Shown: positions 12,701 to 22,829 of the stretch, one piece after another | How positions within the stretch are numbered: the first letter of the stretch is position 1 | How the letters are laid out: each line of letters begins with the position of its first letter | Origin: Taxawa tesnikishii (nom. ined.) | Lineage: Eukaryota > Ascomycota > Dothideomycetes > Dothideales | Direction: 5' to 3' | Assembly: GCA_030247885.1 (NCBI GenBank) | Contig: JAPDRO010000018.1 | Coordinates: 496,001 to 560,000 of the forward strand | Length of the DNA: 64,000 nt | Notes under the pieces: model-generated | The model's database searches: none | What the model saw: only the letters and a program-made list of their open reading frames with translations | What the model was told of the DNA's origin: nothing | Translations under genes and position numbers: made by a program

Positions 12701-14430
12701 AATAAGAGGGGATCTCGATAAAGACGAGTTAGAAATTAACTATAGGCTAGCTAAGATCTCTAAGGCTCTTATGGCTCTACTTGCAAAAGAAGGATAGAGT
12801 TAAGTTATCGCTCTTTCTAAGGTTAATTAAGTAGAGGAGGAGTTCGCTTTTATAGTAAAAGGTAAGATAAATATCCTAATTCCGCGAACCTATTTAGAAG
12901 CTATTTATAACCCTATTTAGGGAGAACTCTAGAAGGAGGCTATTAAGAAGGAGCTAGATGCTTTGTAGGTAAACGTAACGTTTAGAATAGCTACCCTATT
13001 AAAGGGGTATAACATCGTGTCGAGCAAATAGGTTTTCGATACTAAGTTTAACTTAAATAGATCTCTAAATAAGCTAAAGGCTAGGCTAGTAGCAAGAGGA
13101 TTCTCCTAGAAGTACGGTGTTAATTTTAAACATACTTTTACTCCTACCTTAAGGTATAATACTCTAAGAGTCTTCCTAGCTATTATTGTAATCGAGGATC
13201 TAGAGTGCCATTAAGTGGACGTTAATAATGCCTTTACTAAGTCGTTCTTAAAGGAAGAGATTTACATAGTACTTCTACTTAGTATTAATCTCGCCCTTAG
13301 CCAAGTACTTAAGGTTCTTAGGAGTCTATACGGTCTCAAGTAAGTAGCGAGAGACTAGAACTAGAACTATGTACTATAGCTTTAGAAGCTAGGCTTCGTT
13401 TAGAGCGAGGTAAACTCGTATCTTCTAATCTACCTAGAAAGGAAGATACTTCTCCTTATCTACGTAGATAACATCTAAGTAGCGTATAAGGACATTAATA
13501 ACATCCTATAGTTTAAAGAGGCTTTTGCCTCTATCTTTAAGATTAAGAACCTAGGAGAGATTAACTTTATCCTTAGAGTAAGAATTACAAGGGATAGGGA
13601 GGCTAGAACAATTAGAATAGACTAGTCTTATTATATTAAAGACATTCTTGCCGAATATAACATAGAGAAAGATAAAGCTCACCTAGTAAAGGTACTATTA
13701 AATAGCTACGATATACTAAGACTAGCTAGACCTTAAGATGTAAGGGTAGACTAAAGAGAGTACTAGTATCTAATTAGAAAGATAGTTTACCTTAGCATTC
13801 TAATAAGGCCTAACATTACCTTCGCCTTAGGCAAACTAAGCTAGTACCTTATAGATCTAGTAGAGTTTTACACTAAGGTAGCTAAGGGAATCTTAAGGTA
13901 CTTAAGATTAAATGCTAACCTAGCAATTATTCTAGGAGCATACTAAGACTAATATCTAACTAGCTTTTCTAACTCTAACTATGCAATAGATAAACGAGAT
14001 AGGATCTCTATCCTTAGTAATATGTTTATACTCGGAGGAAGGCTAATTAGCTAGATAAGCAAGAAGTAGAAGTTAGTAGTAACCTCTACTATAGATGCTA
14101 AATACATAGCAATGTGTACTTACTTAAAGCAATTATAATAGCTTGTACTACTCTTAAGAGATATAGGCTATTAGTACCTTATTAGCGGCGACCCTTTTAA
14201 GCTAATAGTTTAGGAGGAGCTAAAGTTTACTATTAGATTACTTATCATACTTAAAGGAGACAACTAAGCTACTCTCTCTCTTGTTTAAGATGCGCATACT
14301 TATAATAGATTAAAGTACATCGATGTGGCCTATTACTATATTAGAGATCTACATAAGAGGAAGAGGATTAATGTCAACTTTATTAGTATATAGGAGATAA
14401 TTACTAACGGCTTTATAAAGCCTCTTTAAG
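9775..14430 (+). pseudogene. Degraded copia gag-pol polyprotein
   Basis: Reading starts near ATGAGCTTAATAGACGAA at 9,775 and can be traced to the RNase H region near 14,400. A knuckle-like segment near 10,510 has Tyr and stop codons in places where Cys, His and Gln codons would become TAT, TAC and TAG by RIP. The integrase aspartates are partly visible (YIDV, IIDNY), and the reverse transcriptase box is YVDN instead of YVDD. No frame is open for more than about 60 codons, so nothing is translated. Confidence 0.85.
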
Positions 14431-14499
14431 GTTAGTATTTCTAGAGGTTTGTTAGTTAACTTAGACTATCTAAAGAGGACTAATTTAGCTAAGGAGGAG

Positions 14500-14667
14500 T
14501 GTTATAAGATAATAGCCGCCTAGTCCGGATAGATAGTTATATAACCTGTTAAGCTAAGCGGGGAATCTCTTTGTCTCCTAGTTGCCGTTGTAGATAGCTT
14601 AATTAATCAATAAGTCACAGTTAGTTTTACTATATATTCGGTCATAGTTAAGCACTTAGTTTAACTA
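14500..14667 (+). repeat. 3' LTR of copia element
   Basis: Starts TGTTATAAGATAATAGCC and ends TTTAACTA. The sequence after it begins GAACT, matching GAACT at 9,170-9,174 in front of the 5' LTR. Confidence 0.9.
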
Positions 14668-16741
14668 GAACTAAATTTATCTTTACTATTAACTACTATT
14701 ATATATTCTACCGTTCGTTTAGCTTCTTAAGCGATATATATTTAGTTATAAAGCGAGTAAGATTACTAGTATACGAAGTCGTCGTAGTTAAGTAGTTAAA
14801 ATAGTATAAGACTATAAGTACTTTATTACGAAGTTAACTCTTAATATAAACCTTTAGTACTTTACTATAAACTTTACTATAAGTATAACTAACTCTACTC
14901 CTTCGCTTATATATAAGATACTCTTAGAACTTATTTAGATAAGGGAATATAGTCTAATAAGGCGGTACTATAGCGCGAATAGTTATAATAGTCTAAACGG
15001 AGGAGGAAATATAAACTAAAAAGTAAGTACTTTACTAGCTATAAAGTAAAGGAAGAAGATAGTAAATAGCTTATTATACTTAATAGGTAAATAGCTATGT
15101 AAATTTTACCTTTAAGCCGGATATTTTTAATAGTATAAGCCCTTATTATAGTTTAAAGAATATTACTACTTAAGCGCCGAGTTGTATAGCTATTTAGTTA
15201 TAAAATTATAGAGACTATATTACGTAAATATAGAGGTTTAATACTTAGTTATTCGCGAGGTTATATTACGTACGAGAACTTTAACTCTACTATAATTAAC
15301 TATAATACTATACTTACTATATAGAGTATCTTATACTATTATAACTACTACATACTAGCAAAATATACCTATTATAATATAGAGCCTACTATAGGCGCTA
15401 GCTTTACGTAGTAGCGCTTTTACGAGAACGTTAAAGGTATAATTCTCCGTAGGAGCTATACGTTATAACTATAAAATAGTTCGAAAGAAAAGGAGTATAT
15501 ATACTATATATAAGGGCTATTTATAAGAGAATAACTATACGCTATAATTAATGCATATAAAAGGTACGTAATACGCTAAATAATAAGATAGATACTAGAG
15601 TAATATTCTCGGATAAAAGCTATTAGATTAGTATAAATTAATTTAGTAAATAATATAGGAATAACTATTATCGTAGTAGCTATATAAATTTCTTACTTTA
15701 TTAGAGCTTTCCTTACTTCTTTTTCTTATTCTTTTTATACGCTAAAGTTCTTACTTATTATAGCTTCTAATAATTTCTTTAGTAACGAAGAGTTTAGTAA
15801 CTAGCTAGACTAGTATACTAGTAATAATAATAGTAATAGTAATAATAATATTACTAGTAATAGTAACTTTAATTAGCTTATATTACTTTTAGCTATCCGT
15901 AAGGGTAAGGGTAAGGGTAGTAGTAATATTACTACTCCTCTTATTACGCCTTCTACTAATACTCTTCCTTTACTTCTTTCGCCTCTAGTACTAAGTAGGC
16001 TTAGTACCCTCCCCGCGCGTACTTATCGTAGTACTTCTAGTAATCCTTCTAAGTTAGTTTACGTATATAGTTTAAATAAATATATACTAATATCTATATA
16101 GTCCTCGTCTAAACTTATTCGACATTTTAGTATTACTAAACTACTCTCCCTTCCTACTATATCTTCTAATAGTAAGAAAGTAGTAACTAAGAAGCGTAAG
16201 CTTATAATAACTAACGAATACTAAGGCGTAAGCGATAAGAAATAAAATAGATAACTAGCGAAGAAGAATAACTAGTTAAGTACGTTTTTATATATTAGGA
16301 AGATTATAAAGATAACTAAAGGGTAAGATACTACTACGCTCTATACGTATTATATTCGGTATAAAAAGTAATGCCGTATATATATTATTACTATAAGGAA
16401 TAAGTATACGTAAGTAAGAAAGTCGTATACTTTCTATTACTCTTATAGAGAGAAATACTTTTTAACTCTAGTAATTTAGAAGAAGAAGAGGCTTTAGTAG
16501 TTTCTACTACTACTACTACTACTAATAATAATTCCTATTACTTTTACTAAGGAAGTTACTAACCTTCGTCGTCGTATAGATTAGTAAGACATTTTAATTT
16601 GTAATCTATAACGTCGCCTAAATGCCTTAAAAGGTAGTTCTTAGATAGTAAAATAGACTATTTATATTTCTATTTTTAACTATAATATTACTACCTATAT
16701 AGATCCGAGAGTATAGTTACTATTTTCTTTAACGTTCTCTT

Positions 16742-16858
16742 AGCTTCTCTTAGATTTAAAGGCTACTAAACTCTAGCTCCCTTAGATTTAAAGGCTACTA
16801 AACCCTAGCTTCCTTAAATCTAAAGACTACTAAACTATAGCTCTCTTAGATTTATAAG
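16742..16858. repeat. 32-33 bp tandem repeat, 3.6 copies
   Basis: Units start AGCTTCTCTTAGATTTAAAG, AGCTCCCTTAGATTTAAAGG, AGCTTCCTTAAATCTAAAG and AGCTCTCTTAGATTTATAAG and share GGCTACTAAACYCT in between. Confidence 0.9.
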
Positions 16859-16918
16859 AATTATATACTATAAGACTACTATTATTAAGCTAGTTTATAT
16901 TATAAAGTATTTTACGAG

Positions 16919-17027
16919 TTAATATATAAACAAGTTAGTAAGTTAACTTATAAATAAGTTAGTAAGTCGACTTATAAATAAGTAAGTAAGTTAACTTACG
17001 AATAAGTTAGTAAGTCGTAGTAAGCGT
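16919..17027. repeat. 24-bp tandem repeat, about 4 copies
   Basis: Units have the form AGTTAACTTATAAATAAG followed by TTAGTA, with AGTCGACTT variants alternating with AGTTAACTT. Confidence 0.9.
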
Positions 17028-17160
17028 TTATAGTTTATAGTAAGTATTTATATATAGTAGTAGTAGTAATAAAGCTAGTAATAGTAGTTAACTTAGTAGA
17101 AATATACGTACTATAGTTACTAGCCTTACTATAATAAGGGATTTTGTAACGTAAGGCCCT

Positions 17161-17935
17161 TTACTATATAATAACGTATATAGTAATACGTAAGTTTTTA
17201 GCTATAACTTAAATATCTTAAAAGTTATATTACTCTTATAAACTAGTATAATACTTAGTATATAACTAGTAATATTTATCGTAAGTAAAATTGTTATACG
17301 CGTACTAGCCTTCTTTAGCTAAATATTTACTATTAGTATACTTATAAGTAAGTATCTAAACTATCTTTATAAGGTCTTTTTACTAATATTTAACTCGTTA
17401 ATATATATTAGCTTATAAAGCTTAAATATTTATAACTTATAGTAGAAGTTATTTTTATCTTCTTAATTATACTAAGTAGCTTACCTTTATAATACTTTCC
17501 TTATTACCTTTTATTTCTTTATTATATAAGATATAATAGACTATAAAATAATAACTTTATAAGTTACTAATATATATTTATAAAGTTCTTCTTACTAGAC
17601 GTTTATATACTATAGTAAGTATTATATTATCTTTTCCTTAATTTCTATAAATAACTTTTTTAACTTACTAGTACGTCCTTTTACTTCTTTTAGTAACTTT
17701 ACCTTATTAAAGTTATAATAATTATGCTATCTTTAGTATAACGTACTTAAAGAAGAATTTAGAAATACGCTAATAAGGTTATATACGCGGTTACTATCAT
17801 TAAAATACGCGTATAAGTAAGATTTATTAACTTTTAAAAGAAGTATAGCGAATATATAAGTAGAATAATTATAACGTAAAGGAGGTTTAAACGGTCCTAA
17901 AAACTAGCTTAGCTTACTTTCTAACGTCAATTATA
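17161..17935. other. AT-rich tail of the transposon block
   Basis: Heavily AT-rich, with no open frame of note and no recognisable domain. It ends abruptly near CTAACGTCAATTATACTATC at about 17,930, after which the composition is that of normal genic DNA. Confidence 0.7.
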
Positions 17936-18557
17936 CTATCTACATACTGTTTCTGGAAGCTACACTACAGTTGTGAGGGTATATACCGTGAGATAATGGT
18001 AAGTTGGGACAGTTTGGGCAACTTTGGTGGGGCAAGCTAACAAAATTCCCGGAATTCCCCACCGATTTTGAATACGAGAATAACCGCGGAAGTGGAAAGC
18101 CTGCTAAAGAGTGAAACTACTGGTCGACCTGCATTTCAATCAATTTCCATCTAACTCTACGTCGGCCTGTGTCGCCATCTAAACGTCTACAGAATTCTCG
18201 TATGCGGTCCGAGCTAAGTCTCATGGCTGATGATGGCGGGTATACAGTCCCTCTACGGGAGATGCCGAGAGCGAGGCCTCCCATCCACGCTGTGGCTGCA
18301 TGCATGATGCATGGGTGCGGCTGAATGCCTTGTCAGCGAGTCGTCGCCATGACTGTCTTTATGTGCGGCACGCTTGTCTCGAGAACGGCAGTCCTGTCGC
18401 CCACAATGAAGGATCAGAGGTCTTAAGCACCAGATTAGATCGCGTTATTCGAGTTTGAATACTCCGGATTGCGGCCTCCCTTGCTCGTTCATCCTTCTGT
18501 CTCCGAGGCTCCGGACTATGTCTTGTCAACTACTGTCAACAGAGCGAGCTTGCATCA
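17936..18557. other. Intergenic, upstream of the lipase/ankyrin gene
   Basis: Normal composition. A 62-codon frame on the - strand (18,117-18,305) has no recognisable features. The region must contain the promoter of the gene starting at 18,558. No RNA gene or repeat seen. Confidence 0.5.
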
Positions 18558-21013
18558 ATGGAGATACCGGCCAGCTACCTACTGCTGATCGCTCTGTTGG
18601 TGTATGTGGTACTGTCTCTCCCCTCGAATAACTTCTTCCATCGGGTATTCAGCGTCTCGTTGATGCTCTTTACCACCCTCGTTTTCTGGATCCTCAATCA
18701 ACCTCTGTCAATCGCCACAGTCCTTGCAACATTCATGGCTCTTTTCCTTGGGACTTTCTGCCTTCTCTTAACGCCACCGTTACAGATGTACATGATCCGC
18801 GGACATTACGATGGCAGCGGACGCAATTTCAAGTATCTCGAGTTTTACCAGGAGGTCAAGAATAAAGATTCTTACATACGTGCCGACGTCGTCGCTGTAC
18901 ATGGTCTGGGCAGCGACCCACGGTCGACCTGGTCGCCTGGTTCCGACGAATCGTTAAGAGAACCTCAGACGGTGTGGTTGCGTGACTTCCTTCCTAAGGA
19001 CCTTGAGGGCGTCAGGATCATAGCCTTCAATCGTGACTCGAGGTGGAAGTCCATGGCAACTCGCCGTCAGCTGGATGGCCACGCGGAGCAGTTGCTACGC
19101 GAACTTCACTATCAGCGTCAGTCGGAAGAGGAGAAAACCAGGCCCATCATCTGGATTGGTCATAGTTTTGGCGGTATCATCATAAAAGCGGCTCTCGTGG
19201 AAGGGAAGCAACACGACCCAAGCGACTATCACCGGAATATTGCCGAGAGCACCAAGGCAATCGTCTTCATGGGTACACCACATAGAGGTTCTTCACTTAC
19301 GCTGGCTGCGAAGATTATCTGCCTCTTCCGTTACCATGTGGGCTCCAGTTATCATTTGCTCGAGATGTTGGAACCCGGCTCGCCACTGAACAAAAACCTA
19401 CACAAAAAGTTCGTCACATACTATAGCAGAATTCTGCCTGACATCGCCTGCATGTTTGAAACAATCAACGAGACAATCTTGGGTTACCCCGTTATGCCTG
19501 TTGTTAGCGAAGATTCCGCTGTCATAGATGGCTGCGGCGAGAGCATCGCCATGGATAAGACGCACGGGCAGTTACAGCGCATAGATTCTAGAGAGGATCA
19601 GAGCTACCGGGAGTTGCTATCATTTCTCCGGACTAAGCTTAATAGTCCGCCAGCCGCGCAAATCCAGCCACAAGCCTCAACGCCATCTCTCCCTCCACCT
19701 TCACCTACAACGTTCGCTTATACCTCTATAGCCTCGGAAATATTTCGAGGGCCCAGAAGTAAACGGGAAGTTCACAAGGCTGGCCAGTCAGGATCCGGTA
19801 AATCAGGACATTTTCAATAAAGGTTCCTTCTCTTCTCCGCACAAGGAGACTCAGAGAAGGCCAGGACAAGCCTGGATCTTGGCGCAGATATCCGAGCGAG
19901 AGATAGGTTTGGAAGGACCGCTCTCCATCTTGCGGTGCTTGGCTCCGACGAAACTACAGTTCTTTTGTTGAAAGCAAGAGGCTGCAACTTCCTCACGAAG
20001 GCTGATGACGGAAGGACTCCAATGGACTTGGCTGCCACGTATGGTTCTATGGCATGGCTGGATCGGCTTTCGCAGAAGTGGAAGGGTCTTCCCTGGTCCG
20101 ACGTTATTCCTCGATCCAAGGGCACCGCGGAGTTAAACACCAGTTTGCTTGCAGCTGTCCATTCCGATGATCTTGTGTTGGCTGAGAGACTTCTGGAACA
20201 GGGTGCAGACGTCGAATACGGAGGGGACCATCCGCGTTACATCTTGCTGCGTACAACGGCTATGGAACAATGGTCGAGCTTCTGATCCGAGAAGGGGCAA
20301 GGATTGACGGCACCGACGGCAATGGGTGGACTCCTCTACAGCTCGCGGCAGCGGGTCGCCGTAACAACGTCGTGAGAATACTCTTGGACCATGGTGCGGG
20401 TTTCAAAAGCGGACAGTACAGCATGGCAAACGGTTCCGTGGACGCTGATGAAGAGCGTTTTGCAAAGACCATGGTGCTATTTTCGGGATGGCCGACTAAG
20501 CTCTTCGACTGTGTGAAAGCCAAGGAATGGGAGCAAGCTAAGCGGTTGATCGAAGTCGGATGCGATATCGAAGTGAGGGATGAAGATGGGCGTACGGCAC
20601 TTCAACTCGCTATCGAATCTAATCATGCGGAGATTACGAGCTGCCTCCTCGCACTGGGAGCGGATGTCAACTGCCTGACCACCAAGAATGAGGCGCCGTT
20701 GCTGTACGCCGTCAGCTCTTTCTGCGGAGTCCGAAAACCCCTTGCTGTTCGCGCGAAAATCCATACCCTAGGGACATCCCGCAGGATAGCGCTGCGTTAC
20801 GCAGACCGAGCAAACCAAGCAAACCAGAGGCAGATTGTGAAAATGTTCTCGGATGCTGGCGCTGACCCCTGTGTTCCAAGCAGTGAAAAGTATACTGCTA
20901 AGCAGCTGGCCCAACATGCTATGTCTGCAACGGACAATGGCCCTGAACGGGAAGCTTTTAGACGAGTAATTGAGTTGCTGGAGCGGTATGAACGGGCCCT
21001 CAGCAGTTCTTGA
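18558..21013 (+). CDS. Membrane-anchored lipase-like protein with ankyrin repeats
   Basis: Exon 1 (18,558-19,797) starts at ATG with two or three hydrophobic segments (residues ~5-25, 30-50, 53-75), then an alpha/beta-hydrolase fold: VHGLGSDPRSTW, nucleophile elbow GHSFGGIIIKAAL, FMGTPHRGSSL, and a late His in DKTHGQ. This is the lipase-like domain that opens many fungal NLR-type (STAND) proteins. An intron at 19,798-19,845 (or to 19,854; both keep frame) joins it to ankyrin repeats (GADIRARDRFGRTALHLAV; DGNGWTPLQLAAAG; DEDGRTALQLAIES; TAKQLAQ). No NACHT domain is present, although exon 1 ends in a Walker-A-like GQSGSGKS if read into the intron. One base is missing at 20,229-20,237, shifting the frame inside an ankyrin repeat (the LHLAAYNGYG unit). 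It is convergent with the HET gene. Role in non-self recognition is inferred from domain type. Confidence 0.75.
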
Positions 21014-21481
21014 CTCGTCGGACCGGATTGAGGAGAATGACAAGAGCGGGGGCTGGAACCTTGGGCACAACATGAGAACTGTAACACCTTGACAGTTCTC
21101 CGCGCCCTGTCAATGAATGTCATACAACTTCACGTCAGCTCTTCCGGTCTGTTGCCCTTCTCCATGCATCATCCCATGGATGTAGCAAACGCCCACGACG
21201 TACAACCGGTCCGCCTCTCCACGCAGCAAAACTGGCGTTCTTATGTCGGGAGGAGGGACATTGATCACAACATTACCTGGCCGAGCCGTCTGTGGCACAA
21301 GACCAAGATGTCCGTGCGATGTAAGGCAGACTGTCCTGCCGTGAGTGGCACTAGAAATACGCCAGTGGGTTCGGCGTGCAGCCTCGTCCCGCAGGATGGA
21401 GGTGTATGCGTCCTCGTCCAACTCGTCGCCCGCCAGTATAGAAAGCCACTGGCGGAAGTCTGCCATGTCATCCAAATGGTA

Positions 21482-21518
21482 CAGCCAGAGGACAGAAGTC
21501 TTGGCGGATTCGTCGCAT
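21482..21518 (+). repeat. Left terminal inverted repeat of the Tc1/mariner element
   Basis: Begins CAGCCAGAGGACAGAAGTCT directly after TA at 21,480-21,481; inverted partner at 22,793-22,829. Confidence 0.95.
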
Positions 21519-21563
21519 TCAACTCTTCCTTCTGTGAAGGTATAGTTGCTGTATACACCCACA

Positions 21564-22663
21564 ATGCCACCACAACGTGTTTCACGCAAGATGTCGCCTA
21601 ATGTTATGCGTGATGGTGAACTGAAACCAACGGACCGTGCATATCTATACGGCCGTGCTATGGCTAGTGAAAGTTATGCAACAATTGCGCAAGAGACGAA
21701 TTTTGCAGAATCAACAATTCGACGAACTATCGAAAATGCTACAACACGCAACAACCCTTTTGATGACTTACCCCGAAATGGAAGGCCGAAATTAATATCA
21801 GAACGTACAACTCGTGCTATAATTCGACACGTCAAAAAGGCGCCGTTTACGAAATATTCGGACTTGAAGCGAAACCTCAAAATCTCGGCGTCAACAAAAA
21901 CTATTAGGCGTGTTTTGCAACAATTTGGCCTCCAAAATGGAAGGCCGCGCGCCGGCTATTATTGACGAAACAAACCGCCGAAAAACGCTTAAAATGGGCT
22001 TTAAATCACCGTTTTTGGCCTATTGAAAAGTGGTATACGGTTGTGTTTTCGGACGAGTATTCGGTTAAATTAGGTTCCGGAAAATATCATAAATATGTCT
22101 TTCGGTATCCGCACGAAAAATACGACAACAATAAAATTCAAAACTATAATAAAAGCAAGGGTTTACGCGTTATGGTTTGGGCCGCAATTTTGAAGGACGA
22201 AAAAACGCAATTACACGTTATGCTTCGAGATAATAAAGCGCCAAAAAAGAGCTATACGTCGCGTAGCTATATCGAAACTATTTCATCAAATTTCGGTCCG
22301 GATTCTTTAGACGGGGTTTTGTTTCAACAAGACGGCGCGCCAATTCATACATTAAAGCAAACAACCAAGTTTCTTCAAGATTACGGCGTAAAATTGCTTG
22401 AATGGCCGCCATATAGCCCGGATTTGAACCCAATTGAACACCTTTGGCCTTGCATCAAAAACAAGCTATATGAGCTCTTTCCGGACATTGAAACCTGGAA
22501 GGCACCTCGCACAAAGGCTTATGAATTGCATAATCAAGTTGCGCAAGCACTATGCAAGGCATGGGAGGCTATTCCACGTGAAGTTGTGGAAGCATGCGTG
22601 GACTCCATAAATGAGAGGATTGAGGCAGTTGTGTATGCAAAAGGCTGGTATACACGCTTTTGA
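21564..22663 (+). pseudogene. Tc1/mariner transposase (DD34E), one frameshift
   Basis: Starts at ATG 21,564 (MPPQRVSRKMSPN). The N-terminal half (to ~21,940) is a helix-turn-helix DNA-binding region: SYATIAQETNFAESTIRRT, then NGRPKLISERTTRAI. The catalytic half (21,962-22,663) has VVFSDEYSV (first Asp), LFQQDGAPIHT (second Asp) and SPDLNPIEHLW (Glu), with 34 residues between the second Asp and the Glu, i.e. DD34E as in the Tc1 group. The halves are in different frames and meet near 21,950-21,960; adding one base would join GRPRA to LTKQTAEKRLKWA. As written the element cannot make full transposase, but the same single-base-loss pattern is seen in many genes here, so it could be an assembly error. 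Confidence 0.9.
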
Positions 22664-22792
22664 AGCACAAAACTCGCACAATTTGTTGTACATACGCATA
22701 TCTATGAGCCATCCAAGTTGTGAAGTAATTAAGCAAGCAATGCACGCGTTACTCACTCCAGAAGTTGTGTGGTATAGACCATGGAATAGTGT

Positions 22793-22829
22793 TGCGGAGG
22801 AATCCGCCAAGACTTCTGTCCTCCGGCTG
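22793..22829 (-). repeat. Right terminal inverted repeat of the Tc1/mariner element
   Basis: On the - strand begins CAGCCGGAGGACAGAAGTCT, differing from the left repeat at one base in this stretch, and is followed outward by TA at 22,830-22,831. Confidence 0.95.

Larger units (their letters stand above)
9174..14667 (+). mobile_element. Ty1/copia LTR retrotransposon, full length but dead
   Basis: A 5,494-bp element on the + strand, bounded by LTRs of 167 and 168 bp. Order of domains seen through stop codons: a possible Gag zinc knuckle near 10,510-10,550, a protease-distal segment GANLLSRRKICES near 11,070, integrase (LVYIDV near 11,670; FLLIIDNYLRKA near 11,725), reverse transcriptase (KARLVARGFS near 13,080-13,115; SLYGLK near 13,325; YVDN near 13,460, canonical YVDD), RNase H (STIDAKYIAM near 14,090). 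Integrase before reverse transcriptase is the copia order. Flanks read (A)GAAC(T) on both sides, a 4-5 bp target duplication. Tandem 48-bp-period repeats occupy the leader. All frames are broken by RIP-type stops. Confidence 0.92.
14668..17160. mobile_element. Right arm of unidentified RIP-degraded element
   Basis: Continuation of the element interrupted by the copia insertion. A Ser/Asn-rich stretch (AGTAAT repeats, about 15,800-15,865) is followed by a Lys/Gly stretch and a basic region up to about 16,450 that can be read through stops on +, but I could not match it to a transposase family. Two tandem repeat arrays lie near its end. It finishes in AAGGGATTTTGTAACGTAAG, a sequence also present, in the same orientation, at the left edge near 8,634. 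Confidence 0.4.
1..17935. other. RIP-degraded transposon block (AT/TpA-rich)
   Basis: This stretch holds no intact gene. It is saturated with TpA dinucleotides, and TAG/TAA replace expected Gln/Trp codons wherever a transposon reading frame can be followed, as expected from repeat-induced point mutation (CpA to TpA on either strand). Where two copies of one sequence can be compared (352-4,506 against 4,507-8,649) nearly all differences I checked are C/T or G/A transitions. The longest open frames are about 60 codons, apart from one across a minisatellite. Positions 1-351 are the same kind of sequence and I cannot assign them to an element. That RIP caused this is inferred from composition and mutation type. 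Confidence 0.9.
21482..22829 (+). mobile_element. Tc1/mariner transposon inside the HET gene
   Basis: A 1,348-bp element flanked by the TA duplication (21,480-21,481 and 22,830-22,831). Terminal inverted repeats begin CAGCC(A/G)GAGGACAGAAG and run on through TCTTGGCGGATTC, about 36 bp nearly perfect. It carries one transposase gene in opposite orientation to the host HET gene. Its sequence shows no strong RIP, unlike the block left of 17,935, so it arrived later or escaped RIP as a single copy. Confidence 0.95.

Noticed and set aside
21089-21601. 170-codon + strand frame and the 106-codon - strand frame
   Set aside because: Shadows of the HET C-terminal segment, which is recognisable on - (SHGHLGLVPQTARPG).
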